Assembly (NCBI GenBank): GCA_963834945.1
Contig: CAWIDT010000001.1
Location: forward strand, 186,001-250,000
Direction of reading: 5' to 3'
Length of the DNA stretch: 64,000 bases
Source: R-RK-3 sp963834945
Lineage (GTDB): Bacteria; Pseudomonadota; Alphaproteobacteria; Rhizobiales; Rhodomicrobiaceae
Of this stretch, positions 1-8,524 are shown in pieces. The translations under genes and the position numbers were made by a program. The stretch's first letter is position 1. Each line of letters starts with the position of its first letter. Below the pieces are notes generated by a model, which saw nothing but the letters and a program-made list of their open reading frames with translations, had not been told where the DNA came from and searched no databases.

Positions 1-560
1 ATCCGCTTGCGATCCTGGGTGACGGCTCTGTGATGGCGCTCGACTGCAAGCTGACGGTCGACGACGCCGCGGCGGAGCGCCAGCCTGGGCTCGCAGCGCT
101 CGCAGCCCCGGAAAACCTTACGCCGCTGGAACTCAGCGCGCAGGCGGCGGGCCTGAAGTTCATCGAGCTGGATGGGACGGTCGGCCTGCTCGCCAATGGC
201 GCCGGCCTGACCATGACGACAATGGATATGATTGCGCATTTCGGCGGCCGCCCGGCCAATTTCCTCGAAATCGGCGGCGAGGCCTATACCAAGGCGGAAG
301 TCGCGCTGGGGCTGGTGCTGTCCCACCCACGCGTAAAAAGTCTTGTGATCAATTTTTGCGGCGCGTTCGCCAGAACCGATGTGATGGCCGACGGCGTCAG
401 CGCAGCCTGGAAGAAATTACAGCCGTCGGTGCCGGTGTTCTTTTCCATTCACGGAACGGGAGAGGATGAGGCGGTCCGCATGGTTCGCGAGCGGCTGGGT
501 CTGGATCCCTATGATCTGATGGAAGATGCGGTGCAAGCCGCCGTCGAGGCCGCCACATGA
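1..560 (+). CDS. Succinyl-CoA synthetase-like acyl-CoA ligase, beta subunit (partial, 5' end outside window)
   Basis: The frame is open from the first bases of the window, and the upstream residues (PLAILGDGSVMALDCK) match the conserved ATP-grasp segment of SucC-type beta subunits, so the gene starts before the window. What remains is the C-terminal part, with the CoA-ligase segment around FLEIGGEAYTKAEVALGLVL and the INFCGAFARTDVMADGV motif typical of the family. These subunits join a carboxylic acid to CoA using ATP or GTP, together with an alpha subunit. The stop overlaps the start of the next gene by 4 bp (ATGA), so the two are translationally coupled. It differs from housekeeping SucC in detail. 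Malate-CoA ligase or sulfoacetate-CoA ligase are alternatives; the substrate cannot be read from sequence. Confidence 0.85.
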   Translation, partial: PLAILGDGSVMALDCKLTVDDAAAERQPGLAALAAPENLTPLELSAQAAGLKFIELDGTVGLLANGAGLTMTTMDMIAHFGGRPANFLEIGGEAYTKAEVALGLVLSHPRVKSLVINFCGAFARTDVMADGVSAAWKKLQPSVPVFFSIHGTGEDEAVRMVRERLGLDPYDLMEDAVQAAVEAAT

Positions 561-1462
561 TCTACCGGGCGGGTCAGCGGGTTCTGGTTCAGGGTATGAC
601 CGGCAAGCAGGGGAGCTTCTGGACGGAAAAGATGGCGGCCTGCGGTACGACGATCGTCGGCGGCGTCAATCCGAAACGCGCCGGAGAGACGCATCTGGGC
701 GTTCCAGTGTTTGCCTCCGCGAAGGCCGCCATGAACGCGGCGCCCTACGACATCGCGGTGATGTTCATTCCACCCGCCATGGCCAGGAGCGCCGCCCTGG
801 ACGCCATCGAGGCAGGCGCCCGGACGCTGGTGATCCTGACCGAACATATTCCGGCGCGCGACGTGATGATCATCCGCGAGAGCGCGGACATGGCGGGCAC
901 ACGCATTATCGGTCCCAATACCGCCGGCATCGTGACGCCCGGCGAAGGCTTTGTCGGCATCATGCCCGGACATAATCCCAATATTTTTCGGGCAGGGCGC
1001 GTCGGGGTGATTTCCCGCAGCGGGAGCCTGGGAACGCTGGTTTGCCTCAACCTGACCCGAGCGGGGCTGGGCCAGTCTGCTTTCATCGGCATCGGCGGCG
1101 ACCCAATGATCGGAACCACCACACATGATGCGCTGCGCGCGCTGGACGCAGACCCGCGGACGGAGGCGGTCGTCATGGTCGGCGAAATCGGCGGCGCGAT
1201 GGAAGAACAGGCCGCGTCCTATGCCGCCGAGATGGAAAAACCTGTCATCGCTTTCATCGCCGGACGCGTTTCTCCGCCGGGCAAGAAAATGGGGCATGCC
1301 GGCGCGATCGTGACCGCCTCCGCCGGAAGCTATGCGGGCAAGCGACACGCCCTGGAGCGCGCGGGCGTCGTGGTGGCGGAGACTCCATCGCAAATTCCGG
1401 GTTTCGTCATGTCCCGCCTCGATTCCGGAAAAACGAACTTGGCGGGAGGCTTTCGGGCGTGA
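557..1462 (+). CDS. Succinyl-CoA synthetase-like acyl-CoA ligase, alpha subunit
   Basis: A 301-residue alpha subunit of the ADP-forming acyl-CoA synthetase family. An N-terminal Rossmann-type CoA-binding domain (GMTGKQGSFWTEKM near residues 13-26, GGVNPKRAGETHLGVPVF near 34-51) is followed by the ligase domain. The GHAGAI motif near residue 240 carries the histidine that is phosphorylated during catalysis in this family. Length is normal for SucD. The SGSLGTLVCLNL segment departs from housekeeping SucD, which suggests a specialised substrate. It is coupled to the preceding beta subunit and followed by a long AT-rich gap, so the pair ends its operon here. Acting on sulfoacetate is an inference from the nearby xsc gene. 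Confidence 0.85.
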   Translation: MIYRAGQRVLVQGMTGKQGSFWTEKMAACGTTIVGGVNPKRAGETHLGVPVFASAKAAMNAAPYDIAVMFIPPAMARSAALDAIEAGARTLVILTEHIPARDVMIIRESADMAGTRIIGPNTAGIVTPGEGFVGIMPGHNPNIFRAGRVGVISRSGSLGTLVCLNLTRAGLGQSAFIGIGGDPMIGTTTHDALRALDADPRTEAVVMVGEIGGAMEEQAASYAAEMEKPVIAFIAGRVSPPGKKMGHAGAIVTASAGSYAGKRHALERAGVVVAETPSQIPGFVMSRLDSGKTNLAGGFRA

Positions 1463-1721
1463 TAGCGCTCATTGTCAAGCTTCCACGGTGCGGGTGGAAG
1501 TTTTCAGGCCCCGATCTACGCGTACTTCCCATAACCGGCCTGGGAACGATAGAAGAATGGTATTATTGCATATTAGATCATTATTTTTTTAACTTATAGA
1601 ATCCATTTATGCGCAAATTGTAATATTACTTATTCTCCACCTGGCTTGACCATAACTTGGGGAACCGCCACAATTTAACCAAGATTGGTCTATTAGCTTA
1701 ATACTTGGATGGAGAAGTATT
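1463..1721 (+). promoter_or_regulatory. AT-rich intergenic promoter region
   Basis: This gap is much richer in A and T than its surroundings, especially 1560-1700 with runs of T and several TATTA/TTAATA stretches. It lies directly upstream of the binding-protein gene and ends in a GGAGAAG ribosome-binding site before the ATG at 1722. A promoter is very likely here, but no single -35/-10 pair stands out, so exact boxes are not assigned. Confidence 0.45.
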
Positions 1722-2960
1722 ATGAAAACCTTTTCTGCTGCCTTTGCTAAGGCGGTTCTTTCTCAATTCGTCAGTGCAATTGCTTCCGCCACTCTGTTAT
1801 TCGGGCTGAATCCGGTCCATGCGCAACAAGTGCAGCCTACCGCGGCGCCAGTCACTCATTCCACCGCTTATCAGGACCGAAAGCGGGAAATGAATGAGAA
1901 CGTCGTGACGATTATCGCCTCCGGAACGAGCAGCCCCTTCACGATCTTCGCAGAAGATATGCAGAACGTGCTGGATCGCCCGGACGAACCAGGCTCCCTG
2001 CGCGTTCTGCCGATTCTCGGCCGGGGGGGCGGGCACAATGCGCTCGACGTGCTTTTGGTCAAAGGCGTCGACATGGGGATCATGGACCCCACGGATCTGG
2101 AGACTCTGCAGAAGAAGGATCCCGCCATCTTTGCCAATGTCGAGGACCGGATTCAATATATAACCAAGCTCGCCAATGGCGAATTCCAGGTCTTGGCGCA
2201 GAAGCAGTTCAAAACGTTGAAAGATCTGGATGGACAGAAGGTCAATTGCTTCAAGAAGAACAGTTCAACCAGCCTTGGGTGCGAACGCATCTTCGGCGTT
2301 CTCGGCATCAAGGCCGAGGTGGTCAACTTCGACCAGTCCGAGGCGAACGAAAAGCTGAAGGCCAAGGAAATTGCTGCGGTCGTTCGGTTCGCGGGCGCAC
2401 CGCACAATGCGTTCACCGGTTTCAAGGCCACCGATGAGCTGCATTTCATCCCCGTCGATCCGGAGACTGTGTCGCCGGAGGGATTTCAGAAGCTGCTGGA
2501 AACCTATTCGCCCGCAGTCCTGAAGAATGAGTACTACCCCGCGTTGATACCGGCCGATCAGCCCGTTCCGACCATCACCAGCAGCACGCTTCTGGTCACC
2601 TATAATTGGGCACCCAATACGGAGAGATATCAGCGGGTCAGCAATTTCATCAATGAGTTCTTCTCGAACATCGAGAAGTTCAACGCGCCCGGCCGCCATC
2701 CGAAATGGAAGGAAATCAACCTCGCCGCAACGATTCCAGGAAAGTGGAAGCGTTTCAAGCCCGCGCAGGATTGGCTGGATAAATGGAAGAAGAGCGAAAA
2801 AGTCGCCTCCGCGGAAACCCGCGAAGCCTTCAATTCTTTCCTGCGGACGCGCGAGGGGACCAAGGAAATATCCACTCGGGAGCGTGAGATCCTCTTCGCG
2901 CAGTTCATGCAATGGTGGAACACAAAGCAGGCGGAAGAGCAGAAGACCACCCGCCGCTGA
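1722..2960 (+). CDS. TAXI-family TRAP transporter solute-binding-like protein
   Basis: A 412-residue secreted protein. An N-terminal signal peptide ends near AHAQQ-like residues 31-35 (HAQQVQP). The mature part resembles TAXI/NMT1-like periplasmic binding proteins: IIASGTSSPFTIFAEDM near the ligand-binding start, a GGGHNALDVL segment, then LDGQKVNCF and LGIKAEVVNF, which correspond to the two-lobed fold. TAXI proteins normally deliver organic acids to TRAP membrane subunits. No TRAP permease gene is adjacent, so the partner is either elsewhere or the protein has a different role. A charged C-terminal extension (residues about 330-412) goes beyond the usual 320-residue length. The start has a GGAGAAG site seven bases upstream. 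Confidence 0.7.
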   Translation: MKTFSAAFAKAVLSQFVSAIASATLLFGLNPVHAQQVQPTAAPVTHSTAYQDRKREMNENVVTIIASGTSSPFTIFAEDMQNVLDRPDEPGSLRVLPILGRGGGHNALDVLLVKGVDMGIMDPTDLETLQKKDPAIFANVEDRIQYITKLANGEFQVLAQKQFKTLKDLDGQKVNCFKKNSSTSLGCERIFGVLGIKAEVVNFDQSEANEKLKAKEIAAVVRFAGAPHNAFTGFKATDELHFIPVDPETVSPEGFQKLLETYSPAVLKNEYYPALIPADQPVPTITSSTLLVTYNWAPNTERYQRVSNFINEFFSNIEKFNAPGRHPKWKEINLAATIPGKWKRFKPAQDWLDKWKKSEKVASAETREAFNSFLRTREGTKEISTREREILFAQFMQWWNTKQAEEQKTTRR

Positions 2961-2983
2961 GGCGGGCCGGAATTCTGGGCATT

Positions 2984-3086
2984 AGAGCATTTCCAGCAAA
3001 GTGGATGCCGGTTTGCGTCAAGAAAATGCTACAGAACAAGGAGTTAGAGCCGCGCTCCGATTTAATTGGAGCGGCAAAGGCCCTAA
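2984..3086 (+). repeat. Intergenic mosaic repeat, family A, copy 1
   Basis: A sequence of about 100 bp beginning AGAGCATTTCCAGCAAAG and containing the palindrome GCTCCGATTTAATTGGAGC before ending GGCCCTAAG. The same unit occurs at 15354-15457 and, inverted, at 36755-36880. It lies between two genes read in the same direction and does not interrupt either. Confidence 0.85.
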
Positions 3087-3134
3087 GCAGCACCCCTGCC
3101 GGACACCGGGCAGATCCTTTGGCAAGAGGACTCC

Positions 3135-3983
3135 ATGAGTATGCGCCGCGCGCTTCGGAGCTCGAAGTTTGTATTGCGCCGTAAAATCTGGCTGGCATTG
3201 GGAACAGGGATCGCGTCAGCTTCGGCGTCGGCCGGACCGGCGCAAACGGTCCGGGCAGGCCTGGAGGTCACCGCACCGGACCGGTCCCCGGTGCTCGTGC
3301 GGGCCCGGCAACAGCTCGCTGAATTGAAGGTGGACGATGTCGAGGGACCGCCCGGGAGTCCCATCCCGCTCAACATCGAGGTGCTGAACGCGGACGCCGC
3401 CGATCAGCTCTATATCCTGACCGGCATTCCCGAAGGCGTCTCGCTGAATCCGGGTGGGAATTTCGGTAAATTCTGGGCTGTGAACCCGAAGGTCATGTCG
3501 ACTCTGGCACTCACCGCGCCGCCCGGTTTTGCGGGCTCGTTTACGGTCAGCGTCGTGCGCCGGAGCGACGGATCGGACTCGGCTTCGACCGCATCGGCCT
3601 CCTTTAAGGTCACCATCCGCGAGTCCGTCACCGCCGCAACCGCCATTATCGGCGACACGCCTGAACCACCGGCGGCCGCGCCGGCGCCCGCCGCCGTTCG
3701 AAAGCCCAATGCGAATGAAGCCGCTTATATGGCAAGAGGAAAGTCGCTCCTGAAATCGGGGGACATCTCAGGGGCCCGCGCCGTCTTCGAGTATCTTGCT
3801 CTTCAGGGCAGCGCCGCCGGAGCCATGGCGATGGGAGAAACCTACGATCCTCTCCTGCTCCGCGCGTTCGTCATCAAGGGGCTCGAGCCGGACGCGGAAA
3901 AGGCGCGCAAATGGTATCTGAAAGCCGAAGAGCTAGGCGGCCCCGATGCGCGCGGCCGCCTGAACGAACTGGCTGGACGGTGA
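3135..3983 (+). CDS. Secreted or anchored protein with C-terminal TPR/Sel1-like segment
   Basis: A 282-residue protein of unknown function. The N-terminus has a basic stretch and a short hydrophobic region (residues about 15-35) that could be a signal sequence. Residues about 60-170 look like an immunoglobulin-like or cadherin-like beta domain (LNIEVLNADAADQLYILTGIPEGVSL). A proline/alanine linker follows near 175-190. The C-terminus (ARGKSLLKSGDISGARAVFEYLALQGSAAGAMAMG) reads as Sel1/TPR-like helical repeats. It follows the TAXI protein in the same direction, across a mosaic repeat, so the two may work together, but nothing gives a specific activity. Confidence 0.6.
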   Translation: MSMRRALRSSKFVLRRKIWLALGTGIASASASAGPAQTVRAGLEVTAPDRSPVLVRARQQLAELKVDDVEGPPGSPIPLNIEVLNADAADQLYILTGIPEGVSLNPGGNFGKFWAVNPKVMSTLALTAPPGFAGSFTVSVVRRSDGSDSASTASASFKVTIRESVTAATAIIGDTPEPPAAAPAPAAVRKPNANEAAYMARGKSLLKSGDISGARAVFEYLALQGSAAGAMAMGETYDPLLLRAFVIKGLEPDAEKARKWYLKAEELGGPDARGRLNELAGR

Positions 3984-4156
3984 GGCCGGCGGCTGAACCT
4001 CTACATCGCCGCCGTTGGCACCAGCGTTGACGCCTGGCGTCATCTCGTCGGATAATGGCCCCAGCCTAACGTCAGCGGCATCGAAATCCCGCGCATCCTG
4101 AATGGTCTCGCCGCAGACCAGACCTGCCGCAGCAGCCCGCCCCGAGGGAGTGAACG

Positions 4157-5935
4157 ATGAACGCAGATGACCGTCCCGGCTCCGGCGCCAGACCTCTTTT
4201 GCCCACGCAGGAAAAGCCGACACTGATGTCGGCTTCGGAGGCCCTGGTGGAAACATTGGTGGCGCACGGCGTGACGGACGTCTTCGGCATTGTGGGCTCC
4301 GCCTTCATGGACGCGCTCGATCTGTTCCCGGCAGCTGGCATCCGCTTCATGCCGGTGGCGCATGAGCAGGGCGCCGGGCATATGGCCGACGGCTATTCGC
4401 GCGCGACCGGCCGGCACGGCGTCTGCATCGCGCAGAACGGGCCTGGCGTCACCAATTTCGTCACCGCCATCGCGGCGGCCTATTGGGCGCATTCGCCTGT
4501 CGTCTGCATGACGCCGGAAACCGGCTCCAACACGCAAGGATTGGGCGGTTTCCAGGAGGCTGAGCAACTGCCTTTCTTTGAAAAAATCACCAAATATCAG
4601 GTGCATTGCGGCAATCAGCAGCGCATTCCCGAGCTTTTGAGCCGCTGCTTCGACTACGCGATGATCGACCGTGGTCCAACCCAGTTCAACATCCCCCGCG
4701 ATCTGTTCTACGGCGATTTCCAGACCACCATTCCGCAGCCGGTCGCCGTCGAGCGCGGGCCGGGCAGCGTCGAGGCGTTGGCGCGGGCGGCCGACATGAT
4801 CGCGAAGGCCGAATTTCCGGTGATCCTTTCGGGTGGCGGCATCGTCATGTCCGGCGGCGTCGGTCAGGTGCAAGCTCTCGCCGAATATCTGCAAGCCCCC
4901 GTGATCAACACTTATCTCCACAATGACAGCTTCCCCAAGGACCATCCGCTCTGGGCCGGTCCAATTGGCTATCAGGGCTCGAAGGCGGCGATGAAGCTGC
5001 TGGCGCAAGCCGATGTGGTGATCGCGCTCGGCACGCGGCTCGGGCCCTTCGGAACGCTGCCACAGCATGGCATCGACTATTGGCCCAAGGACGCCAAGCT
5101 GATCCAGGTCGATATGAATCCGCGCAAGATCGGCTTGGTGAAGCGCACCGATGTCGGCATTTGCGGCGATGCCGCCCAGGCGACGACGGCGATCCTCGAT
5201 CGGCTGCAGTCGAGCAACAGCGGCATCCGCGCTCACGCGACGCGCGAAGGGCGGCTCGGCGAAATCAAATCGCAAAAGGAGGCCTGGGAATCCGAACTCA
5301 ACGAATGGGGCCAGGCGTCCGGCTCGCCGATCGCGCCGCGCCGGGCGCTGCGGGAACTGGAAAAGGCGATGCCCGAGAATGCCATGGTGACAACGGATAT
5401 CGGCAATATCTGCTCGGTGTCCAATAGCTATCTGCGCTTCGAGAAGCCGAACAGCTTTTTCGCCGCCATGAGTTTCGGCAATTGCGGCTATGCCTATCCG
5501 ACCGCCATCGGCGCCAAGGTCGGCCGCCCCGACCGCCCCGCGATAGCCTATGTCGGCGACGGCGCCTGGGGCATGAGCTTCGGCGAAACGCTTACCTGCG
5601 TGCGCGAGAATATTCCCGCAATCGCGGTGGTGTTCAATAACGGCCAATGGGGTGCCGAGAAGAAGAATCAGATCGACTTCTACGCCGACCGTTATATCGG
5701 CACCAACCTTGAAAATCCGAGCTTCGCCGGCATCGCCAAGGCAATGGGCGCGGAGGCCATCAAGGTCGATCAGCCCGACATGATCGGCGACGCCTTGCGG
5801 ATGGCCGCCGCGTCGGGCAAACCCACCGTGATCGAGCTTATGGTCACCCAGGAGCTCGGCGATCCCTTCCGCCGCGACGCTCTGAAAAAGCCGGTTCGGC
5901 TGCTGGACAAATATAAAGCGCTCTCGGTCGCCTGA
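4157..5935 (+). CDS. xsc: Sulfoacetaldehyde acetyltransferase
   Basis: A 592-residue thiamine-diphosphate enzyme that converts sulfoacetaldehyde and phosphate to acetyl phosphate and sulfite, the desulfonation step for taurine, isethionate and sulfoacetate. The N-terminal pyrimidine-binding domain carries VFGIVGSAFMDALDLFP and AHEQGAGHMADGYSRATG, which match Xsc better than acetolactate synthase. The ThDP diphosphate motif GDGAWGMSF to FNNGQWGAEK lies near residues 465-500. The annotated start has a GAGGGA site; an internal ATG at 4226 (MSASEALVET) also has AGGAAAA upstream and would give the more usual N-terminus. No phosphate acetyltransferase gene is adjacent. Confidence 0.9.
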   Translation: MNADDRPGSGARPLLPTQEKPTLMSASEALVETLVAHGVTDVFGIVGSAFMDALDLFPAAGIRFMPVAHEQGAGHMADGYSRATGRHGVCIAQNGPGVTNFVTAIAAAYWAHSPVVCMTPETGSNTQGLGGFQEAEQLPFFEKITKYQVHCGNQQRIPELLSRCFDYAMIDRGPTQFNIPRDLFYGDFQTTIPQPVAVERGPGSVEALARAADMIAKAEFPVILSGGGIVMSGGVGQVQALAEYLQAPVINTYLHNDSFPKDHPLWAGPIGYQGSKAAMKLLAQADVVIALGTRLGPFGTLPQHGIDYWPKDAKLIQVDMNPRKIGLVKRTDVGICGDAAQATTAILDRLQSSNSGIRAHATREGRLGEIKSQKEAWESELNEWGQASGSPIAPRRALRELEKAMPENAMVTTDIGNICSVSNSYLRFEKPNSFFAAMSFGNCGYAYPTAIGAKVGRPDRPAIAYVGDGAWGMSFGETLTCVRENIPAIAVVFNNGQWGAEKKNQIDFYADRYIGTNLENPSFAGIAKAMGAEAIKVDQPDMIGDALRMAAASGKPTVIELMVTQELGDPFRRDALKKPVRLLDKYKALSVA

Positions 5936-6009
5936 GCGGCCGTACCTCGCGCGGCCGGGCGCCGGGTCACGGGCGCGACGCCCCTGAAAGCGCGATCCGG
6001 CGTTCCGCG

Positions 6010-6705
6010 CTATTCGGCGTCGAAAATGCGGTAGCCGACGCCGGGTTCGGTCAGGATCAGCTTCGGTTCCGCCGGGTCGTCCTCAAGCTTCTGGCGCAGT
6101 TGGCCGATGAAGACGCGGAGATATTGCGTGTCGCCGCCATGGGCCGGCCCCCAGACCTGCGCCAGGATCTGGCGATGCGTCAGCACCCGTCCGGCATGAC
6201 GGGCGAGAAGAACGATCAGCTCGAATTCCTTGGGCGTCAGGCGCACCGCTTCGCCGGCACGCGTGACCCGATGCGCGGCGGCATCGATCACGACCCTGCC
6301 CATCTGGAAACAGCTCGCCGCCTCCGGAGGAGCGGCCTCGCGCCGGCGCAGCACCGATCTGATCCGCGCCAGCAGTTCGCCGATACCGAATGGCTTGTTG
6401 ATGTAGTCGTCGGCGCCGAGGTCCAGGGCCGCGATCTTCTCGGTCTCGCGATCCCTGGCGGAGAGCACGATGACGGGCACGACGGATCGGCGCCGGATTT
6501 CGGCGAGCACGTCCTTCCCGTCCATGTCAGGCAGGCCGAGGTCGAGAATGACGACGCCAATTCTGCCCGATGCAAGCTGGCGCAGCGCGTCGGCGCCCTT
6601 TGTTGCCGACAGCACGTCGAAGCCGCTCGCCATCAGGCTCGGCCGGAGGAATCGGTGGATCTGCGGCTCGTCGTCGACAACCAGAATGCGCAGCGGATGG
6701 GTCAT
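6010..6705 (-). CDS. kdpE: KdpE-like response regulator (OmpR/PhoB type)
   Basis: A 231-residue regulator with an N-terminal receiver domain (acidic DDE at 11-13, phosphoacceptor D55 in ILDLGLPD, conserved K near INKPFG) and a C-terminal winged-helix domain (LTPKEFELIVLLARHAGRVLTHRQIL, then QYLRVFIGQLRQKLE), which is the KdpE signature. Its start overlaps the stop of the kinase gene by 4 bp, so the two form one operon. The neighbouring divergent gene is kup rather than kdpFABC, which suggests control of Kup, of a distant Kdp system (kdpC is at the other end of this window), or of both. Confidence 0.88.
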   Translation of the reverse strand: MTHPLRILVVDDEPQIHRFLRPSLMASGFDVLSATKGADALRQLASGRIGVVILDLGLPDMDGKDVLAEIRRRSVVPVIVLSARDRETEKIAALDLGADDYINKPFGIGELLARIRSVLRRREAAPPEAASCFQMGRVVIDAAAHRVTRAGEAVRLTPKEFELIVLLARHAGRVLTHRQILAQVWGPAHGGDTQYLRVFIGQLRQKLEDDPAEPKLILTEPGVGYRIFDAE

Positions 6706-8330
6706 TGGCGATTGCCCTCGGGGGCCGCGGCATGAACGCCGGTTGCGTCCGCGGCCGGCAATGGAATGCGCACGACGATGCGTGTGCCCCTGCCCTCGGC
6801 AACCGGGCTTTCGGCATGAATTGTGCCGCCCATACCCTCAACGACGCGCTTGCAGATGGTGAGGCCCAGCCCTGTGCCCGCAACGTCAGGCCCTCCGTTC
6901 CGTACCCGGTAGAATTTGTCGAAGATCGCCGCCAGTTGCTCCCTCGCGATGCCATGGCCCTGATCGGTCACGGTCAACTCCGCTGCATTGCCGCAGGTTG
7001 CCACGGCTACCGCGATCGACTGCCCGGGCTCCGAAAACTTTACCGCATTGTCCAGCAGATTGAAGACGACATGCTCAAACAGGGTTTCATCTCCACGCAA
7101 CACGGGGATCGATGGCCCCACCGAGAGCTGGATCGAAGATCCGGAAGCATATTGCTTCGCCCGCGCAACCGCGATCTGGGCCACGTCGGCGATGTCGAGC
7201 CAGTCCTGACACAGATATGGCGCTTCGGCGTCGAGGCGTGTCATGTCGAGCAGGTTCGAGACGAAGCGGGCGAGCCGGCCCGTCTCCTCCTCGATGGCCG
7301 CGAGGAGGTCTGCTCGTGCTTCGGGCGGCAGGCTCGAACCGAGCTGGCGCAGGCTCGTCACGGCGCCGAGGATCGAGGCGAGCGGAGTCCTCAGATCGTG
7401 CGACAGCGACGAGAGCAACGCTGATCGCGTGCGTTCACGCTCCGCCTCGTCGCGGGCAGCGGCGCTTTCCGCGGCGAACTGCGTGCGCTCGATCGCGATC
7501 GCGGCATGGCGCAGCACCGTCTCCAGCGCCGCATCGTCTTCGTTCGCAACCATTCGCCCGGCCGGCGCAAGACCCATGGTTCCGATAACGCCGCGCGACG
7601 TCATGAGCGGCCGGAACTCGAACCGGGCGCCCGGCCAGCCGAGAGCGGCGGCGGACCTGGTTTCGCCACTGCGCCAACTGCGCTGAGCCGCCTGCCAGTC
7701 GGCTGGCTCCAGATCGACGCCGGTTGGCGCGGCCGCTCGGATTTCAAGGCTCTCCGATCCCTGTAACACTATCACCGCCGGCCCCTGCACGATCGCTGCG
7801 GCCTGGGCCGCAAGCGCACCGAGTATCGAGTGCATGTCGTCCGCAGCGGCGAGGGTGGCCGCGAAATCGTTCAACGACAGCAGCGTCATGGCGCGTTGGC
7901 GGGAGCGGTCGGCGGCTTCGCGCATGCGTCCCGCGACGCTGCCCGTCAGCAGCGCTACCGCAAGAAAGACGATGAGCGAAAAAAACTCCTGCCGATCGGC
8001 AATGGTGAAGGTGAAGGTCGGCGTGATGAAAAAGTAGTTATAGGCGAGGAACGCGAGCAGGGCCGCGGCAAGGCCCGTCCATACCCCAAGGCCGATGGCA
8101 GCCAGCACCACAAACAGGAGATAGAAGAGCGGCACGCTTTGTTGCGGCAGCCAGTAGGTCAGGCCGGCGCCGATCAGCGTCGCGGCGGTGACGAGCAGCA
8201 CGCCAGCCAGAAGCGCACGCGGACCCCGCAGCGGTCGCGGAAGGCGCTCCCAAATGTCGGCATAGGGGTGCGCCAGGTGCTCGGCGGCGCCGGCCGCAAG
8301 CCGCGGTTCGCGAAGGCCAATTTCCTTCAT
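6702..8330 (-). CDS. KdpD-like sensor histidine kinase lacking the N-terminal sensor domain
   Basis: A 542-residue membrane kinase. It begins just before the four KdpD transmembrane helices (about residues 38-135, including YLLFVVLAAIGLGVWTGLAA and the YNYFFITPTFTFTIAD signature). A GAF-like segment spans about 150-285. The HisKA domain has the phosphorylated H311 in SLSHDLRTPL, and the HATPase domain has N-, G1- and G2-boxes (FNLLDNAVKF, GTGLGLTICK). Full KdpD is about 900 residues; the KdpD and USP domains that bind regulatory nucleotides and interact with KdpE are absent here. The reading frame is intact, so this is a short form rather than a broken gene. Confidence 0.85.
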   Translation of the reverse strand: MKEIGLREPRLAAGAAEHLAHPYADIWERLPRPLRGPRALLAGVLLVTAATLIGAGLTYWLPQQSVPLFYLLFVVLAAIGLGVWTGLAAALLAFLAYNYFFITPTFTFTIADRQEFFSLIVFLAVALLTGSVAGRMREAADRSRQRAMTLLSLNDFAATLAAADDMHSILGALAAQAAAIVQGPAVIVLQGSESLEIRAAAPTGVDLEPADWQAAQRSWRSGETRSAAALGWPGARFEFRPLMTSRGVIGTMGLAPAGRMVANEDDAALETVLRHAAIAIERTQFAAESAAARDEAERERTRSALLSSLSHDLRTPLASILGAVTSLRQLGSSLPPEARADLLAAIEEETGRLARFVSNLLDMTRLDAEAPYLCQDWLDIADVAQIAVARAKQYASGSSIQLSVGPSIPVLRGDETLFEHVVFNLLDNAVKFSEPGQSIAVAVATCGNAAELTVTDQGHGIAREQLAAIFDKFYRVRNGGPDVAGTGLGLTICKRVVEGMGGTIHAESPVAEGRGTRIVVRIPLPAADATGVHAAAPEGNRQ

Positions 8331-8426
8331 TCTGGCTCGGGATCCTCTACCGACACGCCGCCGCTTCTGACGGCCATTCTACCGCTCCGCCAGACCCCGA
8401 CCCTCATGATTTTCGCTCATATTTAC

Positions 8427-8475
8427 GCGAACCTTATGGGCGACGGGTCAAATCCGCATCGCAACCTTATATGGG
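8427..8475 (+). promoter_or_regulatory. Direct-repeat pair in the kup/kdpDE-like divergent promoter
   Basis: GCGAACCTTATGGG (8427-8440) and GCAACCTTATATGGG (8461-8475) are near-identical and about 34 bp apart, roughly three helical turns, in the 194-bp gap between the kinase gene and kup. Direct repeats on one face of the helix are typical of OmpR/PhoB-class response-regulator sites, so they may be where the neighbouring KdpE-like protein binds. This is inference from position and spacing only. Confidence 0.4.
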
Positions 8476-8524
8476 GAGAAGCATGTCGGAAGCTGAAACG
8501 CCACCAGCCCCATGAGGCAATGAC

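Noticed and set aside
4040..5647. Long open frame of 535 codons antisense to xsc
   Set aside because: It mirrors the strong third-position GC bias of xsc, has no recognisable domain and is a shadow frame.
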